Assembly: GCF_021917145.1 (NCBI RefSeq)
Contig: NC_061062.1
Location: 15,198,711-15,262,710 of the forward strand
Length of the DNA: 64,000 nucleotides
Direction of reading: 5' to 3'
DNA from: Hypomesus transpacificus
Lineage: Eukaryota; Chordata; Actinopteri; Osmeriformes; Osmeridae
This document shows, one piece after another, positions 51,800 through 64,000 of the stretch. The number at the start of each line of letters is the position of its first letter. Positions within the stretch are counted from its first letter, which is position 1. The position numbers were made by a program, and so were the translations under genes. The notes under the pieces are model-generated. The model worked only from the letters and a program-made list of their open reading frames with translations. It was not told the DNA's origin and did no database searches.

Positions 51800-52815
51800 A
51801 AAGTCAGGGGCGGGGCAACAGATGGGGAGAGAGCACCAATCCAAGGCCAGAGACAGCTTAGCAAGGGGTGGGAACTACACTCGACCCAATCAGAAGAGAG
51901 AACAGAAATGGGTTGTGTATTAAATTGCCGCAGTGCATCCTGGACCTTAATGCTGTTTCTTGTATGCGTGTATGCATGTGTGGCCGAGCATGTCACTGGT
52001 CCAACCCTCAAACCTCTGTCTTAAGCCCTACAGCATCTGCAGGTTTGACTGAAGCAGTTTCCTGGCTTTTAGCAAGTCTTCCTGTGAATAACATCAACTT
52101 CCACATTTACCACCCCCCAATAACCCTCAAAGTATTAGACGTGCTCACAGGTCCAGCCACTGTGATTATGCTGCTCATTGACCTGTTCACCTGTCTCACC
52201 ACCACTATTAGTCCAGTGTTCACCTGTCTCACCACCTCTGTGACTCAGATACCGTGGCAGACGATGTATCCATTTTCTAATATTAAGGAAAGCAACTACG
52301 TGGGTCCGTGAGTTTCAGTCCAAGTTTGAATGAATTGTTCTGCTGGTATGAGCTAATGTCATATGTGTTTGATATTCATTTCTGAGGAAATTGTACTGTT
52401 ATTGTTCATTTGTGTAGTTGTGTTCCAGCATCTAAATTTGTGCGTACTGAAAGCCCATTAACTGTCCTGACTTTTTTTTTTCCACTTTCTGTGTTAGAGA
52501 TCAGTTGCCTTACCTTTGTTTACAAAACCTCCCTCGCCTCCAACAATAAATGCCAATCACTTCTGAAGCTCACGCTACCCTCAGCTGTCGAACCCTGCCC
52601 CTGCCACCCCAGTGCCACAACTCTTGAGGTTGGTTTCCCTCTGAGGGTTGACGTGTTAACTGAAGGGTTAAAAGCAACTACTGTCAAAAGCCATCAGACA
52701 AGGGTAACGGGGAGTGGGAGAGTTGTTGGAGACCTTCAGTCTCTCACTGCATAGGGCGTCTTCAAGCCTCACACCTCTGAAGATTTGACTTTCCAGCAGG
52801 TCTTCTGTGAAAACG

Positions 52816-52821
52816 AATAAA
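52816..52821 (+). terminator. gyg1: gyg1 polyadenylation signal
   Basis: aataaa about 1.0 kb past the gyg1 stop. Another aataaa near 52544 could serve a shorter 3' UTR. The 3' UTR between 51800 and here holds no open frame with homology. Confidence 0.5.
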
Positions 52822-52829
52822 ATACTTGA

Positions 52830-53065
52830 GACACCAGCTGTCCTGTTATTTCTGACATTCTTTGTCCTCTTGTAATAGATGGGATGTGAAACGTGTAGAT
52901 TTGCCAATCTCCAGTTTAAAGAACCATACTAACATGTACTGTATGGTCATGTGGTCAGATACTCCTGTGTATGATATGTTCAGATTCATCTGTAAAATCA
53001 CGGTACATCTTGTTAAGATCTGTAAAACTCCTGTAGATTACGGTGTCATACGTCCCTTCTCAAGA

Positions 53066-53099
<34 letters not shown>

Positions 53100-53230
53100 T
53101 TTTGGAAAACCTGAAAATGGTCACTCAACTGGAGATGGTCACACACAGTAATTTTTGTATGTTTTTCATTAGTTAACTCAGACACTGGTTTGTAACTCAG
53201 ACACTGGTTTGTAACTCAGACACTGGTTTG
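52830..53230. other. Convergent intergenic spacer of gyg1 and hltf
   Basis: Only about 0.4 kb separates the likely poly(A) sites of the two genes. It contains an A-tract (about 53069-53096) and a threefold gacactggtttgtaactca direct repeat near 53180-53235. Confidence 0.5.
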
Positions 53231-53239
53231 TAACAAGTT

Positions 53240-53245
53240 TTTATT
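53240..53245 (-). terminator. hltf: hltf polyadenylation signal
   Basis: AATAAA on the minus strand about 460 nt past the hltf stop codon at 53701-53703; the nearest good signal. Confidence 0.45.
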
Positions 53246-53700
53246 TTCACTGGAATAGCGCGACAAGTGACCAAGCCCACTGGTAGACATGTCAGGGATC
53301 TGTGTTCACCACATGCTTAACACACAGCATATTACACATTTGACCAGACGCCTCCAAAACAGAATACTTTAACCGCAAACTCAAATTCAGAACAAAAGAT
53401 GCATTTAAGCAACGTGCAAATCAACTAATTCTTCAAGGGAATGATAGATTCCAGGCCTTCACTGTGGGCTGAAGTGACCCAGCTAGCATGAACACATTGT
53501 GCAAACCAGAGGGGCTAAACAGGATCACTGACCCCCAGATTCCTATCACACCAGAAACCTCATTTGAAACTCGTCAAAATGTTGACAAACTGGGTGCTTC
53601 ACAGAAAACAAGTTTGGGCTCAGAATGGACTGTCAAACCATTGCTACTAACCAGCGTACACTCTCAGACAGAGGAAGCTGATTGGTGGAAAGCGGCGTGG

Positions 53701-56700
53701 CTACAGTTCCATCAGGGCTCTGATGTGGTCGATGCGAGACGTCTTGCTGTCGGCTGGCTTCTCGGAGCCGAAGGTCTTCTCTACCAGATCCTTCTTCTGC
53801 CTCTGGATTTCCACCATGTTCTCCTCCACAGAGTTCCTTACTATGAACTGATCACACGCAAAGAGAAACCCATGATAAAATGCGAGAAAACGTACCTTCA
53901 GTTCACATACAGAGATTCAAATCGCAACTCAACAATATTTATTTCATCATGAATGTCTTTTTGGTGAAGTCTGTCTTTCTTTCTTTCAAGGTAACACTAA
54001 GGAGAATGATCCAGTGTAATCTGAGGATTGCCGTATCCCATAGTTACTGTACCATCAACATCCATTCGTCAGTGCTCCTACCTTGGTGACGGTCACGTCT
54101 CTCTTCTGACCTAGACGGTAACAGCGGTCCACACACTGATCCTCGGCTGCAGGGTTCCACGCCTAACATACACACAAACACACTCTTTGTTTGTGCGCGT
54201 ATGTGTATATTTTGCGCGTCTGCATGTGTGTGTCTGTATGCTTGCGTGTGTGAGTGGTCACACAACGACTCACTGGATCCATCATGAAGACCTGGGAGGC
54301 GGCGGTCAGGTTGAGTCCCACCCCACCGGCTTTGAGTGACAGAAGCATGATCAATGCACTGTCAGGAGCGGAGCTCTGGAACTCCTGGATGACCTGGGCC
54401 CTCCTCTTCTGGCTCAGGGAGCCGTCCAGACGCACGTAGCTGAAGCCATGCTCCCTGGACAAAGGAAGAGAGGGAGACTGAGACCTTGAGAGAAGGCGTC
54501 CATCTTTTCTGGCCTTACACAAAAAAAGGGACAACGGTCAATCAATGCAATTACATGACAGAACACAGACAATTGTGTGAGACAGATGGATGGACTGCCA
54601 GAAGAGAGAGAGAGAACATGGAGAACCAGAAAGACAAAGAGAAGAGAGAGAAAGAGACAGGAAGAGAGAAATAGAGATATATACTTTGAGAGAGAGAAGG
54701 GAGAACCAGAGAAACGAAGAGAGGAGTGGAGAGAGAAAGAGAGACAGGAGGAGAGTACTAGACAGAAACACATAGACAGAGAGATAGTGTGTGTGTCACC
54801 TAAGTGGGACCTCCAGCAGGTTGAGGAAGCGTGTGAACTGGGAGACCACCAGACTCTTGATGCTGCTGTCTGACTCGCGCAGAGCAAGCAGGTTGGACAT
54901 CAGCGCCTCCACCTGGACACACACAGGCCATTTGGGATCCCTTCTTTGAAGTGAACCTGTGTGCGTGTGTGATCATACCTTAGTGCTGCTCCTCCAGGCT
55001 TGTGGCTCGGGCGAGTTATCCTCCTCTAGATCCTCAGGGACAAACTCCACCAGCTCACTGCTCCTAATCTGACCTCGACATAGAGGACAACAAGCCTGTT
55101 CCTACACACACACACACACACACAGGGAGAAAGACACAGAGAAAGAGACGTAAAAGGCCCATCCTGATATATCCAGAACAGGTTCAGATTCTGAGGAAAT
55201 GATGATGCTGAAACTACTCCGCAGACAGTACTTTGCGTGAGCATGTGTGTGTGTTCGCGTGTGCTCATGAGCATGTGTGTGCAGGAATGTGTGCGGGTGT
55301 TAATTGCATGCTTGTGAGTATGTGTGTGTCAACGTGTGTACAAATGTGTGTGTGCGTAGCATACCTGCTCGCTGGAGATGACCTGGGCAATGCAGGCTCT
55401 ACAGTACACGTGGGCGCAGTGCGTGATGACGGGCAGACGCACCGAGTCCAGACACACGGGACACTCCTCGTCAGAGCCGCTGGCCAGAACCAGCCGTAGC
55501 CTCTGGACCAGACGCTCTCTCAGCTCTGCAGGTGTCGCAGCCAGGCCTGGGGACAGGAGAGGAGGAGAGGGGGAGAGGGAGAGAAGAGAGAGGAGAAGAG
55601 AGAGGAGAGGAGAAGAGAATAAGAGGAGAAGAGAGAGCAGAGGAGAAGAAGAGGAGGAGGAGAAGAGAAAGAAGAGGAGAAGAGAAAGGAGAGGAGAGGG
55701 GGACAGGAGGAGAGGAGAAGAAGAGAGAAGAGAGGGGGAGAGAAGAGAGAGGAGAAGAGAGAGGAGAGGATTAAGAAGAGGAGAAGAAAGAGAAGAGGAG
55801 GAGAGGGGGTGAAGTGAAGAAAGAGATTGTCAAAGTGCTTTGTTTATCTGACGCACAGTACAATACAAGGTCCTTCCGAACAATTACATTCTCAAGGCAT
55901 GGCAAGCAAAGATATGTAATAGGTATACATTGGGATCGGATAGACCCTAAATGAAGGTTGAGAGACAAAGAAGAGTAGAGGGAGAGGAAAATTATGAGAG
56001 AAAGTGTCACAAGGGTGAAAACTGAGTGTGTGTGTATGAGAATGTGTCTGTGCTACCATTGTCTGAGGAGGTCTTGGGCAGTAGATCACAGTGACAGCAG
56101 TGTTGGCGAAGTCTAACCAGAATGGCCAGCACGTCAGCGTAGTTCTTCAAAACTGTCCCGTCTGCTACATACCTGCACACACACAATAAGCATTGAAACA
56201 CAAACCACACAAAAACACACTCAAACAAATCCCACTCCGAAAATTGTAAGGAACCTTTGAACATACAGCTGTACCTCCTGATGGTAGTCCTTCCCTGCGT
56301 CCGAGCCAGCTCGTACTCGTCCCTCTCTCTCTGGGAGAGTGTGACGTACTCCACACAAACCTTCTTCTGGGGCAGGACCACCAGGGGGTGCCCTGCCACC
56401 TCACTGTTCTTGGTGCGACGCAGAGTTATGCACTTCACCAGGGTCTGCAGGTTCCTGCATATACAGACCAGTTCACAGTATGGTGAAAAGTCCAGTATAG
56501 TAAAGTCCAGTAGAGAAGAGTATTGTCCACTGTAGTATGGCCCAGTAGAATAGACTATTGTCCACTACAGTATAGTCCAGTAGAGTAGAGTATAGTCCAG
56601 TAGAGTATAAACCAGTACAGTATAGTCCAGTAGAGTAGAGTCCACAATAGTATAGTCCAGTATAGTATAGTCCCGTAAAGTAGAGTCCAGGAGAGTATAG

Positions 56701-59125
56701 TCCAGTCCAGTATAGTGAGGAAGTATAAGGTGGTGCAGACTCACACCAGGCCCTCCTGGTCTCCCTGGGTGACAGGTCTCTGGATCACTCTGGTCCACCA
56801 CTCCTTCACATCAAACGGCTTCAGACGCAAGAATGCCAGCAGCATCCACAGGTCCTTCAGCCTGTTCTGAATAGGGGTGCCTGGACACACACACACGTTA
56901 TGGACTATCCACTGTGTCTGTGTATTTGTTCATGTGTTTTTGTGAAATTGTTTCCTGAGCTAGAGTATAGTAGTGCATATCTGACTGCAGTGTTTCCCAC
57001 ACATAGACTAATTTCAGAATCAACACCGGCCGCCACACATTGCGTTATGTAAAACATTTTTTTTTATCACTATTTAGGTTAAAACACGCAGCGTATTCGT
57101 TCAGCTGCATTTCCTTTCCCCTGCTCTCCCTCCGTCTCTCTGTCACTCATGTCTCTCTGTCACTCCCCCCCCCCCCCCCCCCCCCCCCCCGGTCTGACAA
57201 CTCCCACCCCTCCCCGCCACAATTAATTGCTTTCCTACAGGTACACCTGCACTTAGAGATCAATGTTGTGTAATTTTAACTTGTTTAACTACATGCTCTT
57301 ATGGTTTCTTCCCTTTAGCACTATTTTTTGGTTGTCCACAATATGTACTTCTTGTTTTTGACTACCCGCAATGCTGTGGGGCTATCTTGTTGTTATTATC
57401 AGTGACCTATGCACTTTGTGAAGCTCTCTCTTGGAAGTCGCTTTGGACAAAAGCGTCTGCTAAATGAATAAATGTAAATGTAAATGTAAATTAGATTTCT
57501 AATAACACTGGACTGTGTGTGTGAGTGTGCGCGCGTGTTTGCGCGTGTATATATATGTGTGTATGTGTGTGTGTGTATGTATGTGTGTCTGTGTGTACCT
57601 GAGAGTATCCAACGTCGGTGAGCATTCAAGGCCAGGACAGCTTTGCTCTGCTGGGCATTGGGGTTCCTTATGACATGGCCCTCATCTAGGACCACCCTGA
57701 GCCAACTGACCTCATGGAGGGGACTGGTACCCTGGGAGAGGGTGGAGGAGAGGGAGAGAGCAATGGACAGAGATAGAAAGGGAGCAGATATATGGAAAGA
57801 AGATATACGTAGAACAGGAGATAGAGAGATAGGGAGAAGAGAGAGAGGGAGGAGGGGAAAAAGAAAGAGATAGAGAGATAAATAGACAGACATACAGCTA
57901 TAGATGCACAGGAATAGTAATGTGTGTAATAATAATAACTGTGTGCAACCAGTAATGTGTTGATCCGACTCGTCCTATCCGCTGTCCACTCACCCCATGG
58001 TCAGCTGACAGCACGTTGTAGGTGGTCAGCACCACATCCTGTGCAGACAGGAAGCTTGTGTCCCTGTTGCGCTCTGAGCCATAGTACAGATACACACGCG
58101 GCTCCACGTCCCCACGCACATGTTGATCAAACTGGTCCTGAACACAACGGGTTGAACCATCACATTACTATGTGATACACAGAGTTTTTGTATGAGGGAG
58201 GCTTCTCTCCTTATGAGGTCAAGACGTCATGCTACGTAATCAACCCTGGATGCATGTAGACAAAGGTCCCAAGGGTAAGAGGAAGAGGCTTCACTAAGTG
58301 TAAGGCAGATTTTCTGTGTACATGTACAGCCTGAGTATCTGTAAGGTCAAGAGGTCCTGCAGCGAGGCCCTCTCTGAGCAGAATATAGCACACAGCCCAG
58401 ACAGTTAGGAGACTGTGAGGCAAAACATGCACGAACTGGGACTTGAATGTAATTAACGACCACTTCACCTGCTGGCGAATGCTCTAGTGTATCAGTACAC
58501 TGACCACTGAAGACCGGTCAAGGAAGTAATTCTGTGCATTCTATATCTGTACTGTCCAACTCATGTATTCAAGCATGGCTGAGAGACAGAGTTTTCACTC
58601 ATGCCATCAGTTTGTCTTGAACTGATTGTTTGATACGGGCGCTCGACTAATAAACCAAGTCAAACTCCTTTCCTTTGTCGTGACTCCTTCCGGCCTGCCT
58701 TCTTCAGAATAACCTCCTTATCACTAAGTTACAATAGTGACAGTTATAGCCTTTTAAGGACAAACTTTCTGACCAGCTGTTGTGTCCTGTAAGGAAATGC
58801 TCTGTGGAAATTATATTTGTACTTATCTATTAATTGTATATAAGGCCGTTTGTAACCCATGGCCTGCATTCATCTGACTACTCTGCTGTGAATGGTTACA
58901 TGATCCGGCGTGTGTATGTATGTGCAGTGTGTGTGTAGATACAGTACATGAGCAGAGTGAGTGTGTTTATAAATGTAGCAGAGTGAGTGTGTGTGTGTCC
59001 TGACCAGCCAGTTACTGAGAACAGACAGCGGGCAGATGATAAGAGTGGCTCTGGCTCCTGAGTTTTCGGTACCATCCATCACAGACAGATGGACACTGGA
59101 TACCCCTACACACACACACACACGA

Positions 59126-59174
<49 letters not shown>

Positions 59175-62100
59175 TGCATGGGATTTATCACAGAGCACAA
59201 GTGTTGGAATTAGCTGTTTCTATAGAACAAACACAGTTCTATTACCCTTCTTCGACTGCGAGGCTGTGCCCCGTCCTTTTGCTTTAGCTAGATGAGGAAA
59301 GGTACAGCATTAATGTAGTCTGTCACAGACAGTGTACACACACACAGCAGTGACAGACTACCTTTCTTTTGCAGTGGGGGCGCCTCCAACTCCTTCATAA
59401 AATCCATTGATTCCCAACACACCGTCTTCTGTTGACTGAAAAAAAACACACAGTATTAGTATCTGCCTTTAAAGTGATACAGAAATCAAAACCAAAGCAC
59501 TGTTACCTGTCAGAGCGAGGGTTCACTGATGAACCAGACCCTTCTTTGTGAGCCCCTTCTCCTTTCTTTGGAGCACACTCTGGAACACACAGACACACAC
59601 ACATTGTCTCACACGCAGAAGCATGTACACAGACACACTCACACAAAAACACCTACAAATCCATTACTACTACACGAATACACACACTAAGAAGATTACT
59701 TTCTGGTTTGAGGCTCCTCTCTCTGATGCCAGCTTTGGAGTCACTGGAGTACTGCCGCTACAGAGAAACAAACATATTCACACACCTTATAGAATTTTCC
59801 AGAACATTCAAACGGAAAGATGAAACGAACGACAATCAGTATACTTACACATCTGTCCAGGGGCAGAGGTTTCCCATGGTGAAAGTTGGAGAGGATCAGA
59901 GCAATGGTGGTCAGAGTCTTTCCCTGAAGGCCAATCCCACACAGCCGATAAAAATGTCAGTGAGGATGTAATAATTATAATTATAAAAGAAATGAAAATA
60001 TAAATGAATATAAAGGATGCAAAACATGCATTAACAAAAATACAATCACATCATATGATAATCACAGAAAAGCAATTCAAAAAAAGTTAATTTTCAGAGA
60101 AGATAAAAAATAATCTTTTCAGTTTCAGCATGCCTGACCTCAGAGGGGAAAAGAGTTCAATAAGTTTGGAGCAAAAGATGCAGCTTTGTTTGTGTGTCTC
60201 GGGTTAGCCAGGGTTTTACAAGCAGCATTATTGAGATTTTGAGTAATATGTCTACCGTCTGTGAGAAAGAAATAATGGATACAAAGTGTGGTGTGTGTGT
60301 GTGTGCTCATGCAGACACATGTTTGGGGAGGAGGAGGAGGTGGTGTTTGAAAGACACTGTTGACAGTTGTTGTGTATGCACGAGCGCCTCACCAGCCCCA
60401 TGTCATCTGCCAGGATGCCTCCCCTGACCCTCTGAGGTCTCTCTCTGACGGAGAAGCAGGTGAGGGTGTTGAAGAAAAGGCCTCCCCTCTCCTCCCAGAA
60501 GGGGGGCAAGGCGGAGCTGTTCTCACACGCACACATCCAGGCTAGAGCTTGCTTCTGGTGGGGCAACAGAGGAGTGCACACGGCCTACGGAGAGAGGGAG
60601 AGCAGGGAGTTTGTAACCATGCGTGCATGCCAAACCACACGCTCAGCCCCCTTCTCACACACGCGTGTGCACGGGCATGGGTACGAGGGCAGTTTCACTG
60701 CTTTCTTTTTAACGCTACCGTGGAAGCAACTGAAACACATACACGATTACACACACTTACATCTGCAGCTTCTATCTCTCCATTCTTGACCTCCATCAGG
60801 TCCTCAAAGAGACAGTCAAATGCGTTCTTCAGCTGGAGGTGGAGAAGTGTCTTTAGCAGAGGTCATATCCCTGTCACATTAACGTTGGGGTACATGTATG
60901 CTCCGACACTATGTCAGTGTGTATGTACAAAGGTTGTTTTATATACTGTATGTGAGTATGTACGATGGTATAGTTTATGTACTTTATGTTAGTGTGTATA
61001 ATGGTACAGTTTAAATACTGTATGCTACTATGTATGATGGTACAGTTATACAGAATGTTGGCATATATGTATGATGGTAGAGGTCAGTGCGTATGTACGA
61101 GGGTACAGTTTTGTATACTATATGTTAGTGTGTTACCTCTTTAGCAGTCAGAGGGATAGCTGTGGACTTCCTGGCTGGAGCATGGATATCCAGACTGCTT
61201 CTGCCTGGTACCATGATTCTTTTGGAGTCTTAGCACGTGGCACACACACACATACATATAGACAAATACTGAAAGGTGTGATTTCTGTGTCCCTTGTGGG
61301 GGGCTGCATAGTAAGATGGTTGGTATGTATGTGAGAAGCTGTCCTTTGTGCGGTCACCTGGGGGCCCCAGTTTGTATCCATGTCGTCCCAGCTGTCCTTT
61401 AACTTGATCTTTATTCTCTTCCTTTCCCCAGAAGGACAGCAGCACTGGCATGGTGAACGCATTATTCACCCCTGACGGCACCATCCTGTCAGATCGCACA
61501 AGCACATGAACCTCTCAGACAGACTGGCACACACACAGCACCGCTTCACAGCTAGATCCCTAGACCCCTTCACAAGTGCCTGACAGCCATCGATCTCCGA
61601 TCTCCTCGCACAGATCTCCACTCACCCCTCTACTTTGGCCAGGTTGTCGTCCATGATGGTTGCCATGGCTGCGGCCAGCTCTCTCTTGATGTGGCCCACC
61701 TGGCTGCCGTACACGTTGACCACCATCACAGCGTTGCGGTCGTACTGATTCTGAGGTTGGCGCACTAGGGACACCATCTCCCCTGCGTTCACCTAAGAGG
61801 GGGAGGGAGGAACACACAAGACACTCCCTGCACACGTCTTCACAGGTATACAGTACACTGGCATGCTAGAAATGTCATGCCAGTGTAGAATATAACCAAA
61901 CTAAACAGACCACATCACTGTAGAGTTAATACATATTTTAATTCCAATAATGGTATGAATACACACTAAACTCTATGTGTTCTATGCCCGTGTAGTAAAC
62001 ATACCATCTTATACATGTGTTATAAACATCCTTATGACACCATACTAAATATACCAAGCCAGTGTACTATACATCCAGACTATGAATGTATTATAAGGGG

Positions 62101-62347
62101 TATCCATTGTAAATTCATAGATACATACCACGCCAGTGTAGTACTTAAGCCCCACCACATTGCCCCGTAGGGTCCCAAACAGCACACTGCCATCGGCATC
62201 TGCCTCATCTGCCTCATCTGCCTCATCTGCCTCATCTGCCGCCGCCGTGCTGAGTGCCTGGGACAAAGTCTCTGTCTCCGAGCGGTCCCCGAACAGGTCC
62301 ACGGAGCTCTGATCAGTCCAACCAAACCTCCGCATGACAAACTGCAT
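53701..62347 (-). CDS. hltf: Helicase-like transcription factor: HIRAN, SWI/SNF ATPase and RING ubiquitin ligase
   Basis: HLTF (yeast Rad5 family) remodels stalled forks and polyubiquitinates PCNA in the nucleus. 23 coding exons: 62347-62129, 61792-61626, 61485-61358, 61228-61137, 60832-60761, 60584-60393, 59923-59849, 59757-59700, 59579-59507, 59435-59362, 59287-59246, 59105-59005, 58137-57994, 57731-57599, 56880-56745, 56454-56275, 56172-56057, 55546-55365, 55095-54979, 54912-54800, 54454-54274, 54162-54082, 53847-53701. Phases agree; 940 residues (human 1009). Domains: HIRAN about 52-165 (GSVLFGTLRGNVVGLKYYTG); Walker A DDMGLGKT 286-293, encoded across an exon junction; DEGH 495-498; RING from Cys696 (CPVCLD ... 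HCAHVYCRACI ... CCPLCRG) inserted between the ATPase lobes; motif V SLKAGGVGLNL; motif VI DRCYRLGQKR; end DHIRALMEL. The ATG follows an acceptor in the same exon, so exon 1 is non-coding. Confidence 0.96.
54590..54785. repeat. GA-rich tract in an hltf intron
   Basis: gagagagagaac and agagagacagg repeats between the exons ending at 54800 and starting at 54454. Open frames on both strands are artefacts. Confidence 0.8.
55555..55812. repeat. Polypurine GAGGAGAA tract in an hltf intron
   Basis: About 255 bp of gagaggagaagagag units directly before the RING exon in gene direction. The Arg/Glu frames are artefacts. Confidence 0.9.
56465..56722. repeat. agtatagtccagtagag minisatellite
   Basis: Imperfect short units built from tatagtccagta and gagtagag repeat over about 255 bp in the intron between hltf exons 15 and 16. 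An open frame reading LDYTLLDS-like repeats on the minus strand is its translation. Confidence 0.85.
57166..57190. repeat. Poly-C tract
   Basis: About 25 C within an hltf intron; length likely unreliable. Confidence 0.85.
57255..57495 (+). mobile_element. L2-like LINE 3' tail, second copy
   Basis: ttttaacttgtttaactaca, then gctctctcttggaagtcgct, ttggacaaaagcgtctgcta and a tgtaaat tail match the 3' UTR of the LINE at 31870-32535 in the same order. Only the last about 240 bp are kept. Confidence 0.7.
60895..61135. repeat. Imperfect minisatellite (tatgatggtacagttt units)
   Basis: Four to six diverged units of roughly 45 bp share tatgttagtgtgtataatgg and gtacagtt. Located in hltf intron 4. Confidence 0.65.
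62186..62235 (-). repeat. hltf: Coding 9-bp tandem repeat in hltf (Asp-Glu-Ala)
   Basis: gaggcagat units encode DEADEADEADEADAD at residues 38-52, just before the HIRAN domain. Human HLTF has an acidic linker here but, as far as I recall, not this repeat. Units are nearly identical, so length may be polymorphic. Confidence 0.85.
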
Positions 62348-62759
62348 GGTTTCTTTCGTCTGCCAGGGTAGTGCAAGACGCGCACCGTCCACACAAACAT
62401 GTCAGATACCAGCCCTTCATACATGTCAGATCTGCTCCTGTAAAAACGACTGATTCAACTGCAATAGTCAGCCTCAAACAGGAGAGATAACTAGTTTTCC
62501 CGTTGATATGTCTATGTCTTTCTCAGTCTGATAAAGAGCAGTATATCACACATTATTACATCAGGACACCAACATGTTTCTTAACAATAGCTACATCCAG
62601 TGTCAATATGTCTGAACAAAATCAATCCCTGTATCTTATCAAGACTGTATCTTACCGAGTGAGCATTCTAGTCATACTTCAATTTACTAAATGCATTTTG
62701 CCAGATTGTCATTTAACAGTGTTCAATCATTCCTCAATACTTTTTGATTGACGACCTAC

Positions 62760-63500
62760 ACGGCGAATAAAACCAAATTCTAATTCTGAAAGGGCATATG
62801 AATGTAGGCTATACGACAATGTGAACCCTACTGGTACATTGGCAAGCCAGGGTAAACAACAATACAGACCCAATTCCCACATATTGTGTGAGGGTGTTTT
62901 TACCATATTAACTTTCTTTGAATTAAGAGTAATCAAGCAAATGTCAATTACCTGGCATTTTAAACGGGGGGGGGGGGGGGGGGTTCTGATTGTTTTTTAC
63001 TCTGTATGACTCGAGACAACCATCATATTATGCCTGCGCCTCGTCCATTAATTGTACAGCGGGACAAGTTATCCCATATTTCTCAGCGGGAGAAATGGTT
63101 GAAATGCGTGAGAAATACAAGGTGTTGCGTGAGGAATGGCTGAAATGCGTGAGTCTCACGGCGAATGCGTGAGACTTGAGAGCCCTGAAGAATGTATATT
63201 ATTTGTTATCATCTCAGCTAGCTAACGTTGTTATCAAAGCTACTGGGGCTAGTAAATCCACTCGATGACAGCGTTATCAACTGCCATATCCTTGCTAGTT
63301 GGTTATAAAACTGAAAAGGGCTGTAAGTAAACGTACTCTACCAAAAACGTCTTACCTATAAATACCATAAAGCGGTACTAAGTGGAGAAAGGTACACTAA
63401 AACAAGCACAAATCAGCGTTTTATGAGAAAACAGTTAGCTCTAAGAGTTTGAGTAACTAAAATCCGACAACGGATTGAAATCAAACCTTAAAACAAAAAC
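62760..63500. other. hltf first intron, no gene seen
   Basis: AT-rich sequence with a poly-G run of 18 near 62966-62983. Short frames (62821-63009, 62990-63172) have no recognisable homology. Confidence 0.5.
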
Positions 63501-63554
63501 GGACCAAAACCGAAAGTTAATTTACTATCTGTCCCACCGTCTATGATTATTTAC

Positions 63555-63640
63555 CTTTGGCAACAAGATTTGCTCTGAATGTTCTGCTACAGTACTCAGG
63601 ACAATGCACGTTGGTAATCGTGGGCGCCGTTCCTTCAACT
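63555..63640 (-). other. hltf: Probable non-coding first exon of hltf
   Basis: On the minus strand, GCAAATCTTGTTGCCAAAG ends at a GTAAAT donor (exon end 63555). The ATG exon starts with an acceptor at 62360-62361, so an upstream non-coding exon is required. Its 5' end is a guess. Confidence 0.4.
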
Positions 63641-63652
63641 ACAAGTGTTCGC

Positions 63653-63660
63653 TAACCAAT
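63653..63660 (-). promoter_or_regulatory. hltf: Inverted CCAAT box of the hltf promoter (candidate)
   Basis: aaccaata on the plus strand, i.e. ATTGGTT in hltf direction, just upstream of the probable first exon. Typical position for a TATA-less housekeeping promoter, but unproven. Confidence 0.3.
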
Positions 63661-64000
63661 AAGCGATTAGGGAAATCGTTTCCTCTCTGGCTTTTATTAA
63701 ATGTTATTGTGTAATATAATTACTCATTTTGTATTGCCTTTGTTTTTATGTACTTGTCACACATCCATGTGAAAATTTTGTCATGAATAAAGATATATAT
63801 AAAAACAAAAGATTAGGGAAATCGTGAGGTTCCGATTCCGATCTGGGCTGGGTCGATGGTTCCGTTTCCGCTCTGGCTGTTCTCTGATTTAGCCAAAATC
63901 TTAGCAAAAGTTATCTGGATTAAAAATATTGCGCTGATGCTTTTCTAGAACCAACTCGTGAACAGATAAATCACGGCGATAATCACTGCTTGGAGGGGCG
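63661..64000. other. Upstream flank of hltf, no gene seen
   Basis: The stretch contains a duplicated gattagggaaatcgt segment (63665 and 63811) around an AT-rich insert ending in aataaagatatatataaaaa, which looks like a small retroposed insertion with a target duplication. No exon found. Confidence 0.4.

Overview
The window is nuclear DNA of a ray-finned (teleost-type) fish. The evidence is five vertebrate multi-exon genes with short introns full of (GT)n, (GA)n and (ATC)n microsatellites, plus repeats typical of fish genomes: Tc1-like, hAT, PIF/Harbinger, L2-like LINE tails and tRNA-derived SINEs. I cannot name the species. There are no prokaryotic features and no CRISPR array.

Layout, left to right. 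(1) About 352-5792, minus strand: an endophilin-B-like (SH3GLB family) gene. It has a complete BAR-domain part followed by an odd Asn/Gln-rich exon; no SH3 domain is visible, and it may lie off the left edge. (2) 7032-37211, minus: atr, the replication-stress checkpoint kinase. I could follow 48 coding exons with consistent phase, giving about 2605 residues. (3) 38241-44822, minus: pls1 (plastin-1/fimbrin), 15 coding exons, 633 residues. (4) 48284-51799, plus: gyg1 (glycogenin-1), 7 exons, 333 residues. (5) 53701-62347, minus: hltf (helicase-like transcription factor), 23 coding exons, about 940 residues. gyg1 and hltf converge; endophilin-B-like, atr and pls1 lie in tandem on the minus strand.

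atr and hltf both act on stalled replication forks (checkpoint kinase; fork-remodelling ATPase and ubiquitin ligase). pls1 bundles actin and gyg1 primes glycogen. From memory, all four map to human 3q23-q24, but in two separate pairs. I therefore read the window as compacted ancestral synteny, not as a functional cluster.

The liveliest part is the mobile DNA in the introns. Two almost identical 1661-bp Tc1-like transposons sit in atr and pls1. Both have intact ends and flanking TA dinucleotides, and each carries one nonsense codon at a different place. There is also a Harbinger element with a MADF-domain relic and TTA target duplications, a hAT element with a BED-finger relic and a perfect 8-bp target duplication, several inverted-repeat elements, at least three decayed Tc1 relics and a possible solo LTR. 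I found no convincing new multi-gene system.

All gene models were assembled by eye from splice sites, reading phase and remembered vertebrate homologues. UTR exons are largely unresolved.
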